Below are positions 23,398 to 32,501 of a DNA stretch of 64,000 nt, piece after piece. Below the pieces are notes generated by a model that was given only the letters and a program-made list of their open reading frames with translations, was not told the origin of the DNA and did no database searches. Location of the stretch: assembly GCA_040767925.1 (NCBI GenBank), contig JAXGNN010000002.1:515211-579210 (forward strand), written 5' to 3'. Both the position numbers and the translations under genes were made by a program. This stretch comes from Phil1 sp040767925 (GTDB taxonomy: Bacteria; Bacillota; Clostridia; Christensenellales; CAG-138). How positions within the stretch are numbered: position 1 is the first letter of the stretch; every line of letters starts with the position of its first letter.

Positions 23398-23462
23398 CGA
23401 ATTGCACGGACGGTCGGACGCTCCCGCATACGGCGATCATAAAGCATGCGCGCTTTGTGCGG

Positions 23463-23488
23463 GGGCGGCCAATGGCCGCCCGTTTTTT
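23463..23488 (+). terminator. Terminator or attenuator between ord and ortA
   Basis: GGGCGGCC - AAT - GGCCGCCC, a perfect 8-bp GC stem with a 3-nt loop, then GTTTTTT. It lies 65 nt after ord and 48 nt before ortA inside one pathway cluster. No strong promoter is visible between it and ortA, so partial read-through is likely. Confidence 0.8.
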
Positions 23489-23535
23489 CAGCGGCGTCCG
23501 CAGCCTTTATTATTGGATTGATCGGAGGAGAAAAA

Positions 23536-23835
23536 ATGGCGAAGAAAGGCGACTGGGTGCTCACGCACACCGTTGTATTGAACCCGGAGCAGCGCGCTCC
23601 GCAGGTGCCGGAGGATACCCACAAGGTATCCCTCGAGATGTGGGTGAAGGGCTACCTCAACCACGACGCCGAGATCGGCGAAACGGTGGAGGTCACGACC
23701 CGCACGAAGCGCGCCGTGCGCGGCACGCTCGTCGAGGTGAACCCGCAGTACAGGCACGGCTACGGCGACTTCGTGCCGGAGCTTCTTCAGATCGGGGATA
23801 CCGTGCGCGACGTGCTTTTCGGAGGTGACAGATGA
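23536..23835 (+). CDS. ortA: 2-amino-4-oxopentanoate thiolase, subunit OrtA
   Basis: A 99-residue small subunit: KGDWVLTHTVVLNPEQRAPQVPEDTHKVSLEMWVKGYL, then GDTVEVTTRT-like beta strands. With OrtB it cleaves 2-amino-4-oxopentanoate with CoA to acetyl-CoA and alanine. ATG 23536 has GGAGGAG 5 nt upstream; the frame is open further but not conserved-looking. The stop overlaps the ortB start by 4 bp (ATGA), which suits a 1:1 complex. Confidence 0.92.
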   Translation: MAKKGDWVLTHTVVLNPEQRAPQVPEDTHKVSLEMWVKGYLNHDAEIGETVEVTTRTKRAVRGTLVEVNPQYRHGYGDFVPELLQIGDTVRDVLFGGDR

Positions 23836-25241
23836 TGCGCGACAACAGCTATGAGGCGGTCATGGCCCGTAAGGGCGAAATCATGAAAACCGCGGTGGGC
23901 ATGGACTATTCCCAATTCGAGTCGGGCTCCATCGCCTTCGATTACGAGGGGATGCTCGCCTCGACGGGATTGACCCTCGAGGAGGTCATGCGCATACAAA
24001 GCGAGTTTGCGATCGGCAACACGCCGCTGATCGAGCTCAGGAACCTCACCGCGCTCGCGCGCAAGCTCGCCCCCGCGGGCAAGGGCGCGCGCATATTCAT
24101 CAAGGACGAGGCCGCGAACCCCTCGGGCAGCTTCAAGGTGAGAAGGGCCGCGACGAGCATCTATACCGCCAGGAAGATGGGCTTCAAGGGCGCCATCGCG
24201 GCAACCTCCGGCAACTACGGCGCGGCGGTCGCCTCCATCTGCGCGATGAGCGGGCTTCGCTGCATCATCATGCAGGAGTGCTACGATTCGCGCGGCGTCG
24301 GCCAGCCCGAGATCATCGAAAAGGCCAGGAAGTGCGAGGCGTTCGGCGCGGAGGTCGTGCAGCTCACCGTCGGCCCCGAGCTCTTCTACATGTTCCTTCG
24401 CGCGCTAGAGGACACGGGCTATTTCAACGCCTCGCTCTACAACGCGTACGGCGTAGTCGGCGTGGAGACGCTGGGTTATGAGATCGCCTCGCAGTTCCGC
24501 AGCCGCTTCGGCTTCGACCCGGACGCGGTCGTCGCCACCAACGCGGGCGGCGGCAACCTCACGGGCACCGCGCGCGGCCTCCTCAAAGCGGGCTGCAAGG
24601 CGAAGGTCATCGCCGCGAGCGTGAACCTTTCCGGCCTCCACATGGCAAGCGACGCGCAGTTCAACAAAAAATCCTTCACCACGGGCCACACGGGCTTCGG
24701 CATGCCCTTCACCACCTGGCCGGACCGCAGCGACGTGCCGAGAAGCGCGGCGCGCCCGCTTCGTTACCTCGACCGCTATGTGACCATCAGCCAGGGCGAG
24801 GTGTTCTATACGACCGAGATGCTCGCCTCCCTCGAGGGGCTCGAGCGCGGGCCCGCGGGCAACACCAGCCTCGCGGCGGCCTTCGCCCTCGCGCAGGAGA
24901 TGGACGCAGATCAGTGCATCGTCGTGCAGGAGACGGAATATACGGGCGCGGGCAAGCACATCAACCCGCAGCTCGACTTCGCCCGGAAGAACGGCATCGA
25001 CATCCTCTTCGGCGACCCCGCCGAGGAGATCCCCGGCACGAGCATCATACTCCCCGCGCATCCCTCTCTCATCAAGGCGCGGGACGTCGACCTCGACCAT
25101 CTGCGTCGCTCGCTCATCCGCAACGCGCTTGCGAACGCAAAGAACGCGCCCACGGACGCGGACATCGATTTCCTCGCGGAGGAGACCAAAACGGACCGCG
25201 CCTATGTAGAGGCCGCGATCAGCGGCCAGAAAGCCAAATAA
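23832..25241 (+). CDS. ortB: 2-amino-4-oxopentanoate thiolase, PLP subunit OrtB
   Basis: A 469-residue fold-type II PLP enzyme related to threonine synthase. The PLP lysine is in NPSGSFKVRRA, the substrate loop is TSGNYGAA and the phosphate-binding glycine loop is TNAGGGNLTG. It is the catalytic subunit that, with OrtA, carries out thiolytic cleavage of 2-amino-4-oxopentanoate to acetyl-CoA and D-alanine. GGAGG lies 6 nt before ATG 23832, and a second ATG follows directly. oraS starts 19 nt after the stop. Confidence 0.93.
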   Translation: MMRDNSYEAVMARKGEIMKTAVGMDYSQFESGSIAFDYEGMLASTGLTLEEVMRIQSEFAIGNTPLIELRNLTALARKLAPAGKGARIFIKDEAANPSGSFKVRRAATSIYTARKMGFKGAIAATSGNYGAAVASICAMSGLRCIIMQECYDSRGVGQPEIIEKARKCEAFGAEVVQLTVGPELFYMFLRALEDTGYFNASLYNAYGVVGVETLGYEIASQFRSRFGFDPDAVVATNAGGGNLTGTARGLLKAGCKAKVIAASVNLSGLHMASDAQFNKKSFTTGHTGFGMPFTTWPDRSDVPRSAARPLRYLDRYVTISQGEVFYTTEMLASLEGLERGPAGNTSLAAAFALAQEMDADQCIVVQETEYTGAGKHINPQLDFARKNGIDILFGDPAEEIPGTSIILPAHPSLIKARDVDLDHLRRSLIRNALANAKNAPTDADIDFLAEETKTDRAYVEAAISGQKAK

Positions 25242-25260
25242 TCCCGACAGGAGATCATAG

Positions 25261-25626
25261 ATGAAAAGAGAGGACGATTTCACAAAAAGGCGCGCCCATC
25301 TCGCGAACCTGAGCGACAAGGAGCTCGAGGCGCGCTTCTGGCAGCTCGCGGATAAAATCACGGAGCCGCTCCTGAAGATGGGCTATGAAAACACCTCCCC
25401 CGCCATAGAGCGGAGCGTTTTGCTTCGCATGGGCTTTTCCTCCATCGAGGCGAAGAAGATCGTGGACGGATGCGTAGAAAGGAACCTCCTCGCCCACGGC
25501 GCCGGAAACGTCGTTCTCCGGCTCTCGCGCGCGAAGGAAATCGGCATACGGGACGCGGGCCTCGCGCTGTGCGAGGGCGGGCTTTGGGAAGAAGCCTGCG
25601 CCCAGTTTAACGGAGGTGCGGCATGA
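25261..25626 (+). CDS. oraS: D-ornithine 4,5-aminomutase, small subunit OraS
   Basis: A 121-residue helical protein: DDFTKRRAHLANLSDKELEARFWQLADKITEPLLKMGYENTSPAIERSVLLRMGFSS. This is the family sequence of the OraS subunit that stabilises OraE. The complex moves the terminal amino group of D-ornithine to C4 using adenosylcobalamin and PLP. The stop overlaps the oraE start (ATGA) and the RBS GGAGG lies inside the end of this gene. Confidence 0.95.
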   Translation: MKREDDFTKRRAHLANLSDKELEARFWQLADKITEPLLKMGYENTSPAIERSVLLRMGFSSIEAKKIVDGCVERNLLAHGAGNVVLRLSRAKEIGIRDAGLALCEGGLWEEACAQFNGGAA

Positions 25627-27848
25627 GCGAAGCATACAGGCTTGATCCGAACGCGAACATCGACGTCGCGGAGATCCTGAAGGATCTTGAACACTACCAC
25701 CCCAGGCGGCGCGGCTGGACCTGGCGCGAGCCCGCGCCGGACCTTCGCATGGGCCTCTTTGAATATCAGGACTGCAGCAAGCCCTTAAAGGACGGCGTGC
25801 CGCTGCCCCCCGCCCACTATTTCGGCGATATCGACCCGCAGCCTTTGCCCGTCATCACCACGGAGATCGCCTCCGGCCGGTTTGAGGACGACATCCGCCG
25901 CATGCGCATGGCGGCGCACCACGGCGCGGACCATATCATGGTCATCCGCACCGCGGGCCAGAGCCATTTCGACGGCCTCATCGAGGGCACCCCGCAGGGC
26001 ATGGGCGGCGTCCCGGTCACGAGGAAGCAGGTCCGCGCGCAGCGCAAGGCGCTCGACAGGATCGAGGACGAGGTCGGCCGCCCCATCAACTACCACAGCT
26101 ACGTTTCGGGCGTGGCGGGGCCGGACATCGCCGTCATGTTCGCCGAGGAGGGCGTCAACGGCGTCCACCAGGATCCGCAGTACAACGTCATTTACCGCAA
26201 CATCAACATGGTGCGCTCCTTCGTGGACGCGTGCGAGAGCAAGTCCCTCATCGCGTGGGCGAAGCAGGCGCAGATCGACGGCGCGCACAACGCGAACGCC
26301 ACCGCGCGCGACGCGTGGAAGGTGATGCCGGAACTCATGGTGCAGCACGCCATCAACGCGCTCTTCTCCGCCAAGGTCGGCGTTCCCAAGAAGAACATCT
26401 GCCTCTCGACCGTGCCGCCCTCGGCGACGCCGGGCCCCTGCATCCACATGGACCTCCCCTACGCGGTGGCGTTGCGCGACCTGTTCCACGAGTACCGGAT
26501 GCGCGCGCAGATGAACACCAAGTATATCGAATCCTCCACGCGCGAGGCCACGGTGACGCACGTGCTCAACATGGTCATCTCGAAGCTCACGAGCGCGGAC
26601 ATACAGTCCACCATTACGCCGGACGAGGGCCGCAACGTCCCCTGGCACATCTACAACCTCGAGGCGTGCGACACCGCCAAGCAGGCGCTCGTCGGCATGG
26701 ACGGCCTCATGGAGATGGTGGAACTCAAGAAAGACGGGTACCTGCGCGAGAAGGCGCGGGAGCTCAAGGAGCGCGCCATCCTCTTCATGGAGGAGATCGT
26801 GGAGCTCGGCGGCTACTTCGCGGCGGTCGAGGCGGGCATGTTCGTCGACAGCGGCATGTATCCCGAGAGGAACAACGACGGCATCGCGAGGAAGATCAAC
26901 GGCGGCATCGGCGCGGGCACCACCGTGCGCCGCGACGCCGACTACTGCGCGCCCGTCACCGCCCACTTCGGCTACAACAACGTCGCCCAGTACGGCGCGA
27001 CAAATCCCGCGGACCTCATCGGCGGAAGCACGCTTGAAAACCCTGAAAAGATCGTCTTCATCGACGAGCTCGACGAGGAGGACAACTGCAACGTCAGGAT
27101 GAGCGAGGTGAAACAGTTCGCCCAGCCGGGCGCGAAGCTCATCCGCCCCGAGATGGAGTGGCTCGCGGACGGCACGGTGATGCTCACCATGTTCTTCCCC
27201 GCGGAGAAGGGCATCGCGGAGGCGGCGGCCATCGAGTGCGGCAGGCGCATGGGCCTTACGGACGTGGAGGTCATCTCCCGCGAGATCGCGCACCGCGCGG
27301 AGGGCACGCGCATCGAAATCAAGGGCAAGGTCCCCTTCGCCATCGAAATCGACAAGCTCGTCATCCCCAAGGAGCCGGATGTGCTCAGCGACAACGAAAT
27401 CCGCGCCGAGATCGAGCGCAGGCCCATGAAGGTGGTCTGCGGCACGGTGGGCGAGGACGAGCACAGCGTGGGCCTTCGCGAGATCATCGACATCAAGCAC
27501 GGCGGCATCGAGAAGTACGGCATCGAGGTGCATTACCTGGGCACTTCCGTCCCGCCCGAGAAGCTCGTCAACGCGGCCATCGAGTTGAACGCGGACGCGA
27601 TGCTGGCGTCCACCATCATCAGCCACGACGACATCCACTATAAGAACATCGCCAAGATCAACCGCATCGCCACCGAGATGGGCGTAAGGGAGAAGCTCAT
27701 TTTCGTCGGGGGCGGCACGCAGGTGGCCTCCGCCCAGGCGCGCGCCAACGGCGCGGACGAGGGCTTCGGCCGCGGCAGCCACGGCAACCATGTGGCGACC
27801 TTCCTCGTGAAGCGCCGCCGCGAGCTCGAGGAACAGGGAAAAATCTAG
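25623..27848 (+). CDS. oraE: D-ornithine 4,5-aminomutase, large subunit OraE
   Basis: A 741-residue subunit carrying both cofactors. The TIM barrel (about 100-480) includes HHGADHIMVIRTAGQSHFDGLIEGTPQG and NYHSYVSGVAGPDIA. A Rossmann B12 domain starts near residue 600 with D612-E-H614-S-V-G617, the D-x-H-x-x-G cobalamin motif, then STIISHDDIH and FVGGGTQVASAQA. The PLP lysine of this family sits in the Rossmann domain; I did not fix its position. The product is 2,4-diaminopentanoate, the substrate of the ord gene product. It is coupled to oraS by overlap. Confidence 0.96.
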   Translation: MSEAYRLDPNANIDVAEILKDLEHYHPRRRGWTWREPAPDLRMGLFEYQDCSKPLKDGVPLPPAHYFGDIDPQPLPVITTEIASGRFEDDIRRMRMAAHHGADHIMVIRTAGQSHFDGLIEGTPQGMGGVPVTRKQVRAQRKALDRIEDEVGRPINYHSYVSGVAGPDIAVMFAEEGVNGVHQDPQYNVIYRNINMVRSFVDACESKSLIAWAKQAQIDGAHNANATARDAWKVMPELMVQHAINALFSAKVGVPKKNICLSTVPPSATPGPCIHMDLPYAVALRDLFHEYRMRAQMNTKYIESSTREATVTHVLNMVISKLTSADIQSTITPDEGRNVPWHIYNLEACDTAKQALVGMDGLMEMVELKKDGYLREKARELKERAILFMEEIVELGGYFAAVEAGMFVDSGMYPERNNDGIARKINGGIGAGTTVRRDADYCAPVTAHFGYNNVAQYGATNPADLIGGSTLENPEKIVFIDELDEEDNCNVRMSEVKQFAQPGAKLIRPEMEWLADGTVMLTMFFPAEKGIAEAAAIECGRRMGLTDVEVISREIAHRAEGTRIEIKGKVPFAIEIDKLVIPKEPDVLSDNEIRAEIERRPMKVVCGTVGEDEHSVGLREIIDIKHGGIEKYGIEVHYLGTSVPPEKLVNAAIELNADAMLASTIISHDDIHYKNIAKINRIATEMGVREKLIFVGGGTQVASAQARANGADEGFGRGSHGNHVATFLVKRRRELEEQGKI

Positions 27849-27853
27849 GCGTT

Positions 27854-27877
27854 ACGCCCCGGCAACCGTCGGGGCGT
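27854..27877 (+). other. Intra-operon GC hairpin
   Basis: ACGCCCCG (27854-27861) pairs with CGGGGCGT (27870-27877) just after oraE. No T-run follows, so it is probably a processing or stability element rather than a terminator. Confidence 0.5.
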
Positions 27878-27916
27878 CCCCATATCGATTCACGGCCAAA
27901 GGAGAAATATAAGTTC

Positions 27917-29287
27917 ATGCACATCGACGTGCTGGTAGCGGAAATCGGATCGACGACGACCCTCGTGAATGCCTTCTCGGGCATTCACGAGGGCGCTGTG
28001 CGCTTTCTCGGGCAGGGCTGCGCCCCGACCTCGGTCCTGTCGGGGGACGTGCGCGTGGGCCTTCAGGGGGCGACGGAAAGCCTCAAGCGGAACATGGGAT
28101 GGGATGAGCTGAGCTACGGCGAGATGCTGGCGACCAGTTCCGCCGCGGGCGGCCTTCGCATGTGCGTGCACGGCCTCGTGTACGACATGACCGTGCGCGC
28201 GGCGGAAGCCGCGGCGCTCGGCGCGGGGGCCATCATCAAATTCACAACGGCGGGCAAGCTTACGGATTACGACCTCGCGGACGTCGCGGCCGTGAAGCCC
28301 AACCTCATCCTCCTCGCGGGCGGCACGGACTACGGCGAGCGGGAGACCGCGCTCTACAACGCCGGGCGCATCGCCGCCTCGGGCATCCGCGCGCCCGTCA
28401 TCTACGCGGGCAACGTGCAGAACCAGCGCGCCGTCGCGGACATTTTCCAAAAAGCGGGCATCCCGTGCTATATCACGGAGAACGTCTATCCCAGGCTCGA
28501 TAAGCTCAATATCGAGCCCGCGCGGCGCATCATCCACGACGTGTTCGAGGAGCACATCGTGAAGGCCCCGGGCATGGAGCACATACGCGACATGGTCACG
28601 GGCAGCATCATCCCCACGCCGGGCGCCGTCATGGAAGCCGCGCAGCTTCTCTATGGCGACATCGGCGACCTCGTCGCCATCGACATCGGCGGGGCGACGA
28701 CGGACGTGCACAGCGTGACGGGAGGCTCCGACGAGATCGCGATGCTCCTGACCTCGCCCGAGCCGTTCGCCAAGCGCACCGTGGAGGGCGACCTCGGCCT
28801 CTACGTGAACGCGAAAAACGTCATCGACATGATCGGCGCGGACGCACTCAAAAACGAACTTAAAATCGACGTCAACGCCGTCATGGCGGATTATAAGCCC
28901 ATCCCGGAGTCGGGGGAGCAGATTCTGTTGGCAGAGAGGCTCTGCCGCGAGGCGGGCGTGCGCGCCGTCGAGCGCCACGCGGGCCAGCTTCGCTACCTCT
29001 ACACCCCCTCGGGCAGGAAGACCATCGCCGAGGGGAAGGATCTGACGGCAGTGCGCACCATCGTGGGCACGGGCGGCGCGCTCACGCGGCTTCCCCACAG
29101 GGAGACGCTCCTTCGCGCCGTCGCGGACTGCAACGCGGCGGGCATGATGCTCTACCCAAAGCCCGGCGAGATGCGGCTCCTGTTCGACGAGGATTATATT
29201 ATGGCGTCGCTGGGCGTGCTCTCGAAGCACTATCCGGAAGCGGCGCTCAGCCTGCTTCGGCAAAGCCTCGGGATCATTGAGAACTGA
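27917..29287 (+). CDS. GlmL-type reactivating ATPase for the aminomutase
   Basis: A 456-residue protein of the GlmL/MutL family (ASKHA fold). The first phosphate loop is VAEIGSTTTLVNAF, the second LVAIDIGGATTDVHSV, the adenosine region is TIVGTGGALTRLP, and LILLAGGTDYGERETAL is typical. GlmL proteins accompany B12-dependent glutamate mutases and this paralogue accompanies OraSE. The likely role is ATP-dependent removal of damaged cobalamin from the mutase. It has RBS GGAG and is separated from oraE by 68 nt containing a hairpin. Confidence 0.88.
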   Translation: MHIDVLVAEIGSTTTLVNAFSGIHEGAVRFLGQGCAPTSVLSGDVRVGLQGATESLKRNMGWDELSYGEMLATSSAAGGLRMCVHGLVYDMTVRAAEAAALGAGAIIKFTTAGKLTDYDLADVAAVKPNLILLAGGTDYGERETALYNAGRIAASGIRAPVIYAGNVQNQRAVADIFQKAGIPCYITENVYPRLDKLNIEPARRIIHDVFEEHIVKAPGMEHIRDMVTGSIIPTPGAVMEAAQLLYGDIGDLVAIDIGGATTDVHSVTGGSDEIAMLLTSPEPFAKRTVEGDLGLYVNAKNVIDMIGADALKNELKIDVNAVMADYKPIPESGEQILLAERLCREAGVRAVERHAGQLRYLYTPSGRKTIAEGKDLTAVRTIVGTGGALTRLPHRETLLRAVADCNAAGMMLYPKPGEMRLLFDEDYIMASLGVLSKHYPEAALSLLRQSLGIIEN

Positions 29288-29335
29288 TAACCGGAAGGAT
29301 ATCCCTGCTGTATGAAATCAACCGTTGGAGGAATC

Positions 29336-30412
29336 ATGTACCCGCGCATCATTACGGACTTAGCGAAGCTCAGGCACAACATCGATAAAATCGTCTCCCT
29401 GTGCCACGGCGCGGGCTGCACCTGCGCCATTGTGACCAAATGCCTGTGCGCGGACGCGCGCGCGTCCGCCGTCATCGAGGAAAGCGGCGCGGACTTTTTC
29501 GCGGACTCGCGGGTGCAGAACCTCGCCTCCATCCGCTCGAAGAAGCCGCGCTACCTGCTTCGCGTCGCGCAGCATTGCGAGGCGCGGGAGGTCGTCGAAA
29601 ACGCCGAAATCAGCCAGCAGAGCGAGGTTTCGACCGTGCGCCTCATCGGCGCGGAAGCGAAGCGCCAGGGGCGGCGGCACAAGGTGGTCGTCATGGTGGA
29701 CATGGGCGACCTTAGGGAGGGCGTGTTCTTTCAGGATCGGGAGAATATCCTCGCGCTCGCGCGGGCCGTCATGGGGGAGGAAATGCTCGAGCTCTACGGC
29801 GTGGGCGTCAACCTCACGTGCTTCGGCGGCATCATACCGGATGGGGAAAACCTCGGCGGGCTTGTCGGCATCGCGGAGTGGCTGCGGCGCGAAACCGGCC
29901 TCGCCATCCCCTTCGTTTCGGGCGGCAACTCGAGCACGCTCCCCATGCTGCTCGCAAAAAAACTCCCGCGCGGCGTCAACAACCTGCGCGTCGGGGAAGG
30001 ATATCTTCTGGGCAACGAAACCGTAGAGGGCACGCTGATGCCGGGCTTCTACCCGGATTGCTTCACCCTCGAGGCGCAGCTGATCGAGGTGAAGAAAAAG
30101 CCGAGCAAGCCCATCGGCACGAGCGGCCTCAACGCCTTCGGCGAGCGGGTGAACTTCGAGGACAGAGGGGAGCAGGTCCGCGGCATCTTAGCCGTCGGCA
30201 GGCAGGACGTCGTGCCGGACGGCCTTACGCCGCGCGACGCGGACGTTTCCATACTCGGCGCGAGCTCGGACCACCTCATCGTCGATCTGACCCGGGCCTG
30301 CGGGCGCTACGGCGTCGGGGATATCCTCGCCTTCACGCCCGACTACGGCGCGCTGCTCCGGGCGTTCACGGGCGGCTACGTCACAAAGGCATATCAGGAT
30401 GTAAACCGTTGA
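29336..30412 (+). CDS. orr: Ornithine racemase
   Basis: About 358 residues of the alanine-racemase N-terminal (fold-type III PLP) family. YPRIITDLAKLRHNIDKIVSLC is followed by the PLP lysine in CAIVTKCLCAD. VVVMVDMGDLREG, GVGVNLTCFGGIIPD and FVSGGNSSTLPML fit the Orr clade. It converts L-ornithine to the D isomer for OraSE. ATG 29336 is preferred: GGAGG stands 4 nt before it, while ATG 29312 has only AAGGA at long spacing. Eight codons differ. Confidence 0.9.
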   Translation: MYPRIITDLAKLRHNIDKIVSLCHGAGCTCAIVTKCLCADARASAVIEESGADFFADSRVQNLASIRSKKPRYLLRVAQHCEAREVVENAEISQQSEVSTVRLIGAEAKRQGRRHKVVVMVDMGDLREGVFFQDRENILALARAVMGEEMLELYGVGVNLTCFGGIIPDGENLGGLVGIAEWLRRETGLAIPFVSGGNSSTLPMLLAKKLPRGVNNLRVGEGYLLGNETVEGTLMPGFYPDCFTLEAQLIEVKKKPSKPIGTSGLNAFGERVNFEDRGEQVRGILAVGRQDVVPDGLTPRDADVSILGASSDHLIVDLTRACGRYGVGDILAFTPDYGALLRAFTGGYVTKAYQDVNR

Positions 30413-30448
30413 CTATCCCTATAAATCAACGACTAAAGGAGAAACGCT

Positions 30449-31441
30449 ATGCCTGTCAACCTGAAAGGAAGATCCTTCCTGACCCTCAAGGACTTCACCC
30501 CCAAGGAGATCCGTTATCTTCTTGACCTTTCGCACGACCTCAAGGCCAAGAAGCGCGACGGAAGCGGGGGCAACCTGCTCGCGGGGCGCAACATCGTGCT
30601 GCTCTTCGAAAAAACCTCCACCCGCACGCGCTGCGCGTTCGAGGTCGCGGCCTTCGACGAGGGCGCCCAATGCACCTTCCTCTCCAACTCGCAGATGGGG
30701 AAGAAGGAGTCCCTCGAGGACACCGCGAAGGTGCTCGGCCGCTATTACGACGGCATCGAGTACCGCGGCTACAAGCAGAGCGACGTCGAGCTGCTCGCCA
30801 AGCACAGCGGCGTGCCCGTATGGAACGGACTTACCGACCTCGACCATCCCACGCAGATCCTCGCGGATCTCATGACCATCGAGGAGCATGTGCCCAAGCC
30901 CCTCAACAAGGTTAAGCTCTGTTTCGTAGGCGACGCGCGCAACAACATGGGCAACGCCCTCATGATCGGCGCGGCCAAGATGGGCATGCGCTTCGTGGCC
31001 GTCGCGCCCAAGGCCCTCTTCCCGGACGAGAAGCTGGTCGCCGAGATGCGCGAGGTCGCGAAAACGACCGGCGCCACCATCGAACTCTCCGAGGACATCG
31101 CCGCCGTCCAGGACGCGGACGTCATCTATACCGACGTTTGGGTATCCATGGGCGAGGAGGCGCAGTTCGACGAGCGCATCCGCCTGCTCAAATCCTACCG
31201 CGTCGACAGGGCCATGATGGAACTGACCGGCAATCCGGACTGCATCTTCCTCCACTGCCTGCCGAGCTTCCACGACCTCGAGACGAGCGTGGGCCGCGAG
31301 GTCTATGAGAAGTACGGCCTCACCGAGATGGAGGTCAGCGACGAGGTGTTCCGCTCCGCAAGCTCCAAGGTGTTCGACGAGGCGGAAAACCGCATGCATA
31401 CCATCAAGGCCGTCATGGTCGCGACGATCGGGAGACAGTAA
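30449..31441 (+). CDS. argF: Ornithine carbamoyltransferase
   Basis: A 330-residue enzyme with all site motifs: carbamoyl-phosphate loop STRTR (57-61), then FLSNSQMGKKESLEDTAKVL, DLDHPTQILADL, FVGDARNNMGNAL and the ornithine-binding FLHCLP. The reaction joins carbamoyl phosphate and ornithine to citrulline, or the reverse in catabolism. At the end of an ornithine-fermentation cluster and without other arg genes nearby, a catabolic role that feeds citrulline-derived ornithine into the pathway is likely. That direction is inference. A terminator-like repeat follows. Confidence 0.95.
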   Translation: MPVNLKGRSFLTLKDFTPKEIRYLLDLSHDLKAKKRDGSGGNLLAGRNIVLLFEKTSTRTRCAFEVAAFDEGAQCTFLSNSQMGKKESLEDTAKVLGRYYDGIEYRGYKQSDVELLAKHSGVPVWNGLTDLDHPTQILADLMTIEEHVPKPLNKVKLCFVGDARNNMGNALMIGAAKMGMRFVAVAPKALFPDEKLVAEMREVAKTTGATIELSEDIAAVQDADVIYTDVWVSMGEEAQFDERIRLLKSYRVDRAMMELTGNPDCIFLHCLPSFHDLETSVGREVYEKYGLTEMEVSDEVFRSASSKVFDEAENRMHTIKAVMVATIGRQ

Positions 31442-31446
31442 GGCAG

Positions 31447-31627
31447 TTGACAATTGATAACTGATAATTGACAATGACTTGAACCGGGGCGGCCCCCGCT
31501 GGAACGGTGTTCGGCGGGGGCCGTTCCTTTTCGATGCCGGGGACGGCCCTGGAAGGCCGAAGGGCGGGCGGATATGGAATCCGCCCCTACAGATTCATAA
31601 CAATTCGGGGCGGCTTTCGCCGCCCCG
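31447..31627. repeat. Composite intergenic repeat with terminator stems
   Basis: Segments shared with other intergenic regions occur in order. A TTGACAATTGATAACTG-type A/T repeat lies at 31447-31474. A 10-bp stem loop CGGCCCCCGC/GCGGGGGCCG (31490-31499/31514-31523) has the same GAACGG-GTTCGG loop as at 10517-10550. A CGGGGACGG motif is near 31535. The palindromic GGGCGGATATGGAATCCGCCC lies at about 31565-31587. A last 9-bp stem, CGGGGCGGC/GCCGCCCCG (31606-31627), separates argF from the convergent degV. No coding content is supported. Confidence 0.65.
31490..31529 (+). terminator. Terminator after argF
   Basis: A 10-bp GC stem at 31490-31499/31514-31523 followed by TTCCTTTT. The T-run is imperfect, but the position 48 nt after argF fits. 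Confidence 0.65.
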
Positions 31628-31651
31628 TTTCATCGGTATGATAGCGTATGA

Positions 31652-32473
31652 TTATTGTTCAAAATAGGCGATCATCACCACGCCGGGGCCCGCGTGCGTG
31701 CCCACGACGCTGCCGATGGTGCTGATTTCCCCCGTGAGGCCGAGCGTTTCCATGAAGCTGTCGAGCCGGTCGTAGCCGCCTGCGCTGCTCCCGAAGGCGA
31801 CGGGCATCGCGGTGTCGATGGGGTGCTTTTCGAAGACGAGCTTGCGGATCTCCTCGAACGCGCCGCGGTCGCCGCGCGCCTTGGCGACGGGTTCGACGGC
31901 GCCTTCGTTGATCATGAGCACGGGCTTTATGTGGAGCACGCCGCCCAAATAGCCCGAAACCTTGTTGAGCCTGCCGCCCTTGACGAGGTATTTGAGCGTG
32001 TCGACCACGCCCATCAGGCGGAGCTTCTTCGAAAGCCGCGCGGCCTCCGCCGCGATTTTTTCCGCGCCCAGGCCCTTTTTGTTCATGTCGGCCGCGAGGC
32101 GCACGATGAGGCCGAGCGCCGCGGTGACGTTCTCTGTGTCCACGATGTAGATATCCTCGCGCCCGATCGTTTCTTTCGCGAGCACGGCGGACTGGTACGT
32201 GCCGCTGAGCTTTTGCGAGAGGGTAAGCACGACGATCTCCTCGTCCGGATGATCGTTGAACGCCTCGATAAAATCGTCGGGATTGAGAAGCGAGGTCGTG
32301 GGGAGCTCCTTCGCCGCGGCGAGTTTTTCGTAAAACTCGTCGTTGGAAAGCGTCCGCTTGTCGAGATAGACCTCGTTGCCGAAGTTGACGCGGAGGCTGA
32401 GCATCGTGACGCCCAGCTCCTCCGCCTGCATCAGCGTGAGATCGCTTGTGCTGTCCGTGATGATTGCTGCCAT
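31652..32473 (-). CDS. DegV family fatty-acid-binding protein
   Basis: A 273-residue protein. AAIITDSTSDLTLMQAEELGVTMLSLRVNFGNEVYLD is the typical DegV start. TTSLLNPDDFIEAF, LTLSQKLSGTYQSAVLA and DTLKYLVKGGRLNKVSGYLGGVLHIKPVL are also conserved. DegV/FakB proteins present fatty acids to the FakA kinase. No fakA is in the window. It follows the marR gene by 28 nt on the same strand, so the two form an operon. Confidence 0.93.
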   Translation of the reverse strand: MAAIITDSTSDLTLMQAEELGVTMLSLRVNFGNEVYLDKRTLSNDEFYEKLAAAKELPTTSLLNPDDFIEAFNDHPDEEIVVLTLSQKLSGTYQSAVLAKETIGREDIYIVDTENVTAALGLIVRLAADMNKKGLGAEKIAAEAARLSKKLRLMGVVDTLKYLVKGGRLNKVSGYLGGVLHIKPVLMINEGAVEPVAKARGDRGAFEEIRKLVFEKHPIDTAMPVAFGSSAGGYDRLDSFMETLGLTGEISTIGSVVGTHAGPGVVMIAYFEQ

Positions 32474-32501
32474 AGATGTTGTTCCCTGTTGTCCTTTCCT
32501 C

